A DNA stretch of 64,000 bases, taken from positions 31,932,001 through 31,996,000 of the forward strand of contig NC_079883.1 of assembly GCF_029227915.1 (NCBI RefSeq), written 5' to 3'. Both the position numbers and the translations under genes were made by a program. Below the pieces are notes generated by a model, which ran no database searches, was not told the origin of the DNA, and saw nothing but the letters and a program-made list of their open reading frames with translations. Position 1 is the first letter of the stretch; every line of letters starts with the position of its first letter. The DNA is from Hydractinia symbiolongicarpus (taxonomy: Eukaryota > Cnidaria > Hydrozoa > Anthoathecata > Hydractiniidae). Of the stretch, positions 63,426-64,000 are shown one piece after another.

Positions 63426-64000
63426 CCCGTAAATCCGGGGCTTGGCCCGTATAGTCAAAAGTATACAAAGAAAGTACCCAGGGAGTAAACTCATTTCCGG
63501 AACGATTTTTTAAATTATTTTTTCACCACTAAAACGCATGAGACTTGTAGTTTTCAAAAATGTTTTCATTTTTGATGAGACGCTGAATAAAAGCAGTTTA
63601 ATCGCCGGCAAACGAAAACCTGTGATTTCCCTAAATCCCGGACTCGGCCCGTATAGTCAAAAGTATACAAAGAAAGTACCCAGGGAGTAAACTCATTTCC
63701 AGAACGTTTTTTAAATTATTTTTTCACCACCAAACGCATGAGACTTGTAGTTTTCAAAATATTTTCATATTTGATGTGACGCTGAATAAAAGAAGTTTAA
63801 TCGCCGGCAAACGAAAATCCGCGAGTTCCCGTAAATCCCGGACTCGGCCCGTATAGTCAAAAGTATACAAAGAAAGTACCCAGGGAGTAAACTCATTTCC
63901 CAAACGATTTTTTAAATTATTTTTTCACCACTAAAACGCATAAGACTTGTAGTTTTTAAAAATGTTTTCATTTTTGATGAGACGCTGAATAAAAGAAGTT

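Larger units (their letters stand above)
1..64000 (+). repeat. Satellite DNA array, ~203-bp monomer, head-to-tail, spans whole window
   Basis: The same roughly 203-bp unit recurs from the first base to the last. For example, 'gcaaacgaaa' starts at 1, 204 and 406. Full units are 202-203 bp, with a 210-bp subtype and a 99-bp deleted subtype. All copies read in the same direction and I saw no inversion, mobile element or unique interruption. The array starts and stops mid-monomer, so it extends past both ends. Units differ from one another by scattered substitutions and 1-2 bp indels, and particular combinations recur at longer spacings, giving a layered higher-order structure. Known biology: arrays of this kind make up centromeric and other constitutive heterochromatin in eukaryotes. 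The family and host cannot be named from sequence alone. Confidence 0.98.
57351..64000. repeat. Array neighbourhood D: 'tcgaatgtatac' variant zone
   Basis: Monomers with 'tcgaatgtatac', commonly joined to 'accctgtgagtaaac', are dense here (about 57590, 58578, 58797, 59812, 60013, 60823 and 62846, plus an 'acgaatg' form at 57381). Other local markers are 'gatgtgacgctg', 'aaacctgtgatttccc', 'gcatgaaacttg' and 'accaccaaacgc'. No short 99-bp monomer was seen. Repeats with offsets 1216, 811 and about 2024 bp are present. Confidence 0.65.

Noticed and set aside
1-64000. CRISPR array
   Set aside because: The repeated unit is about 203 bp with no unique spacers; the whole period is conserved.
1-64000. 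Transposon, retroviral or LTR remnants
   Set aside because: No terminal repeats, target-site duplications, coding relics or non-satellite sequence were seen anywhere.
1-64000. rRNA, tRNA or other structured RNA genes
   Set aside because: No recognisable tRNA box pattern or rRNA segment. The only recurring hairpin-like element is the short GTATA/TATAC dyad.
1-64000. Bacterial or phage origin
   Set aside because: Sixty-four kilobases of one 203-bp tandem repeat without a gene is typical of eukaryotic heterochromatin and not known from bacterial genomes.
1-64000. Naming the host species or satellite family
   Set aside because: I do not recognise the monomer, and base composition and CpG content alone cannot identify it.

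Overview
This window is one uninterrupted tandem satellite array. It begins and ends inside a monomer, and I found no unique sequence, no transposon insertion, no RNA gene and no credible protein-coding gene in it. The monomer is about 202-203 bp and always head-to-tail in one orientation. By arithmetic the window holds about 306 full-length monomers plus 18 shortened 99-bp ones. Each monomer has a 19-bp pure A/T block, a T-rich stretch, a GCCGGC palindrome, four CCCG tetramers about 9-11 bp apart and an 18-bp imperfect GTATA/TATAC dyad. G+C is about 38% in a hand-counted monomer, and CpG is not depleted (11 CpG in 203 bp, about 1.5 times expectation).

This is a eukaryotic heterochromatic (centromeric, pericentromeric or subtelomeric) satellite. 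I cannot name the species or satellite family from the sequence. The retained CpG argues against a heavily CpG-methylated germline such as that of vertebrates or most plants. An invertebrate is a plausible but unproven host.

The informative layer is the higher-order structure. Variant monomers form four regional neighbourhoods. About 1-19.54 kb is rich in a 'cttaatgaaag' variant and has a 5.0-kb block repeated 13.26 kb away. About 19.54-36.35 kb holds ten of the 18 short monomers, a 1,411-bp unit and a nearly perfect 5,965-bp tandem duplication. About 36.35-57.35 kb holds all 210-bp monomers with a 7-bp tandem insertion and several 0.8-2.0 kb tandem duplications. About 57.35-64 kb is dominated by variants with 'tcgaatgtatac'. 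Inside these sit nested tandem duplications with offsets 804, 810, 811, 1012 (twice), 1216, 1221, 1314, 1411, 1719, 2024, 2046, 3037 and 5965 bp, almost all whole numbers of full or short monomers.

No genes work together here. The many short open frames on both strands are the same stretch of monomer translated repeatedly. The biology visible is array evolution: repeated unequal exchange or conversion at many scales, one founding 104-bp deletion that spread, and very recent duplication (or an assembly duplication) of a 6-kb block.
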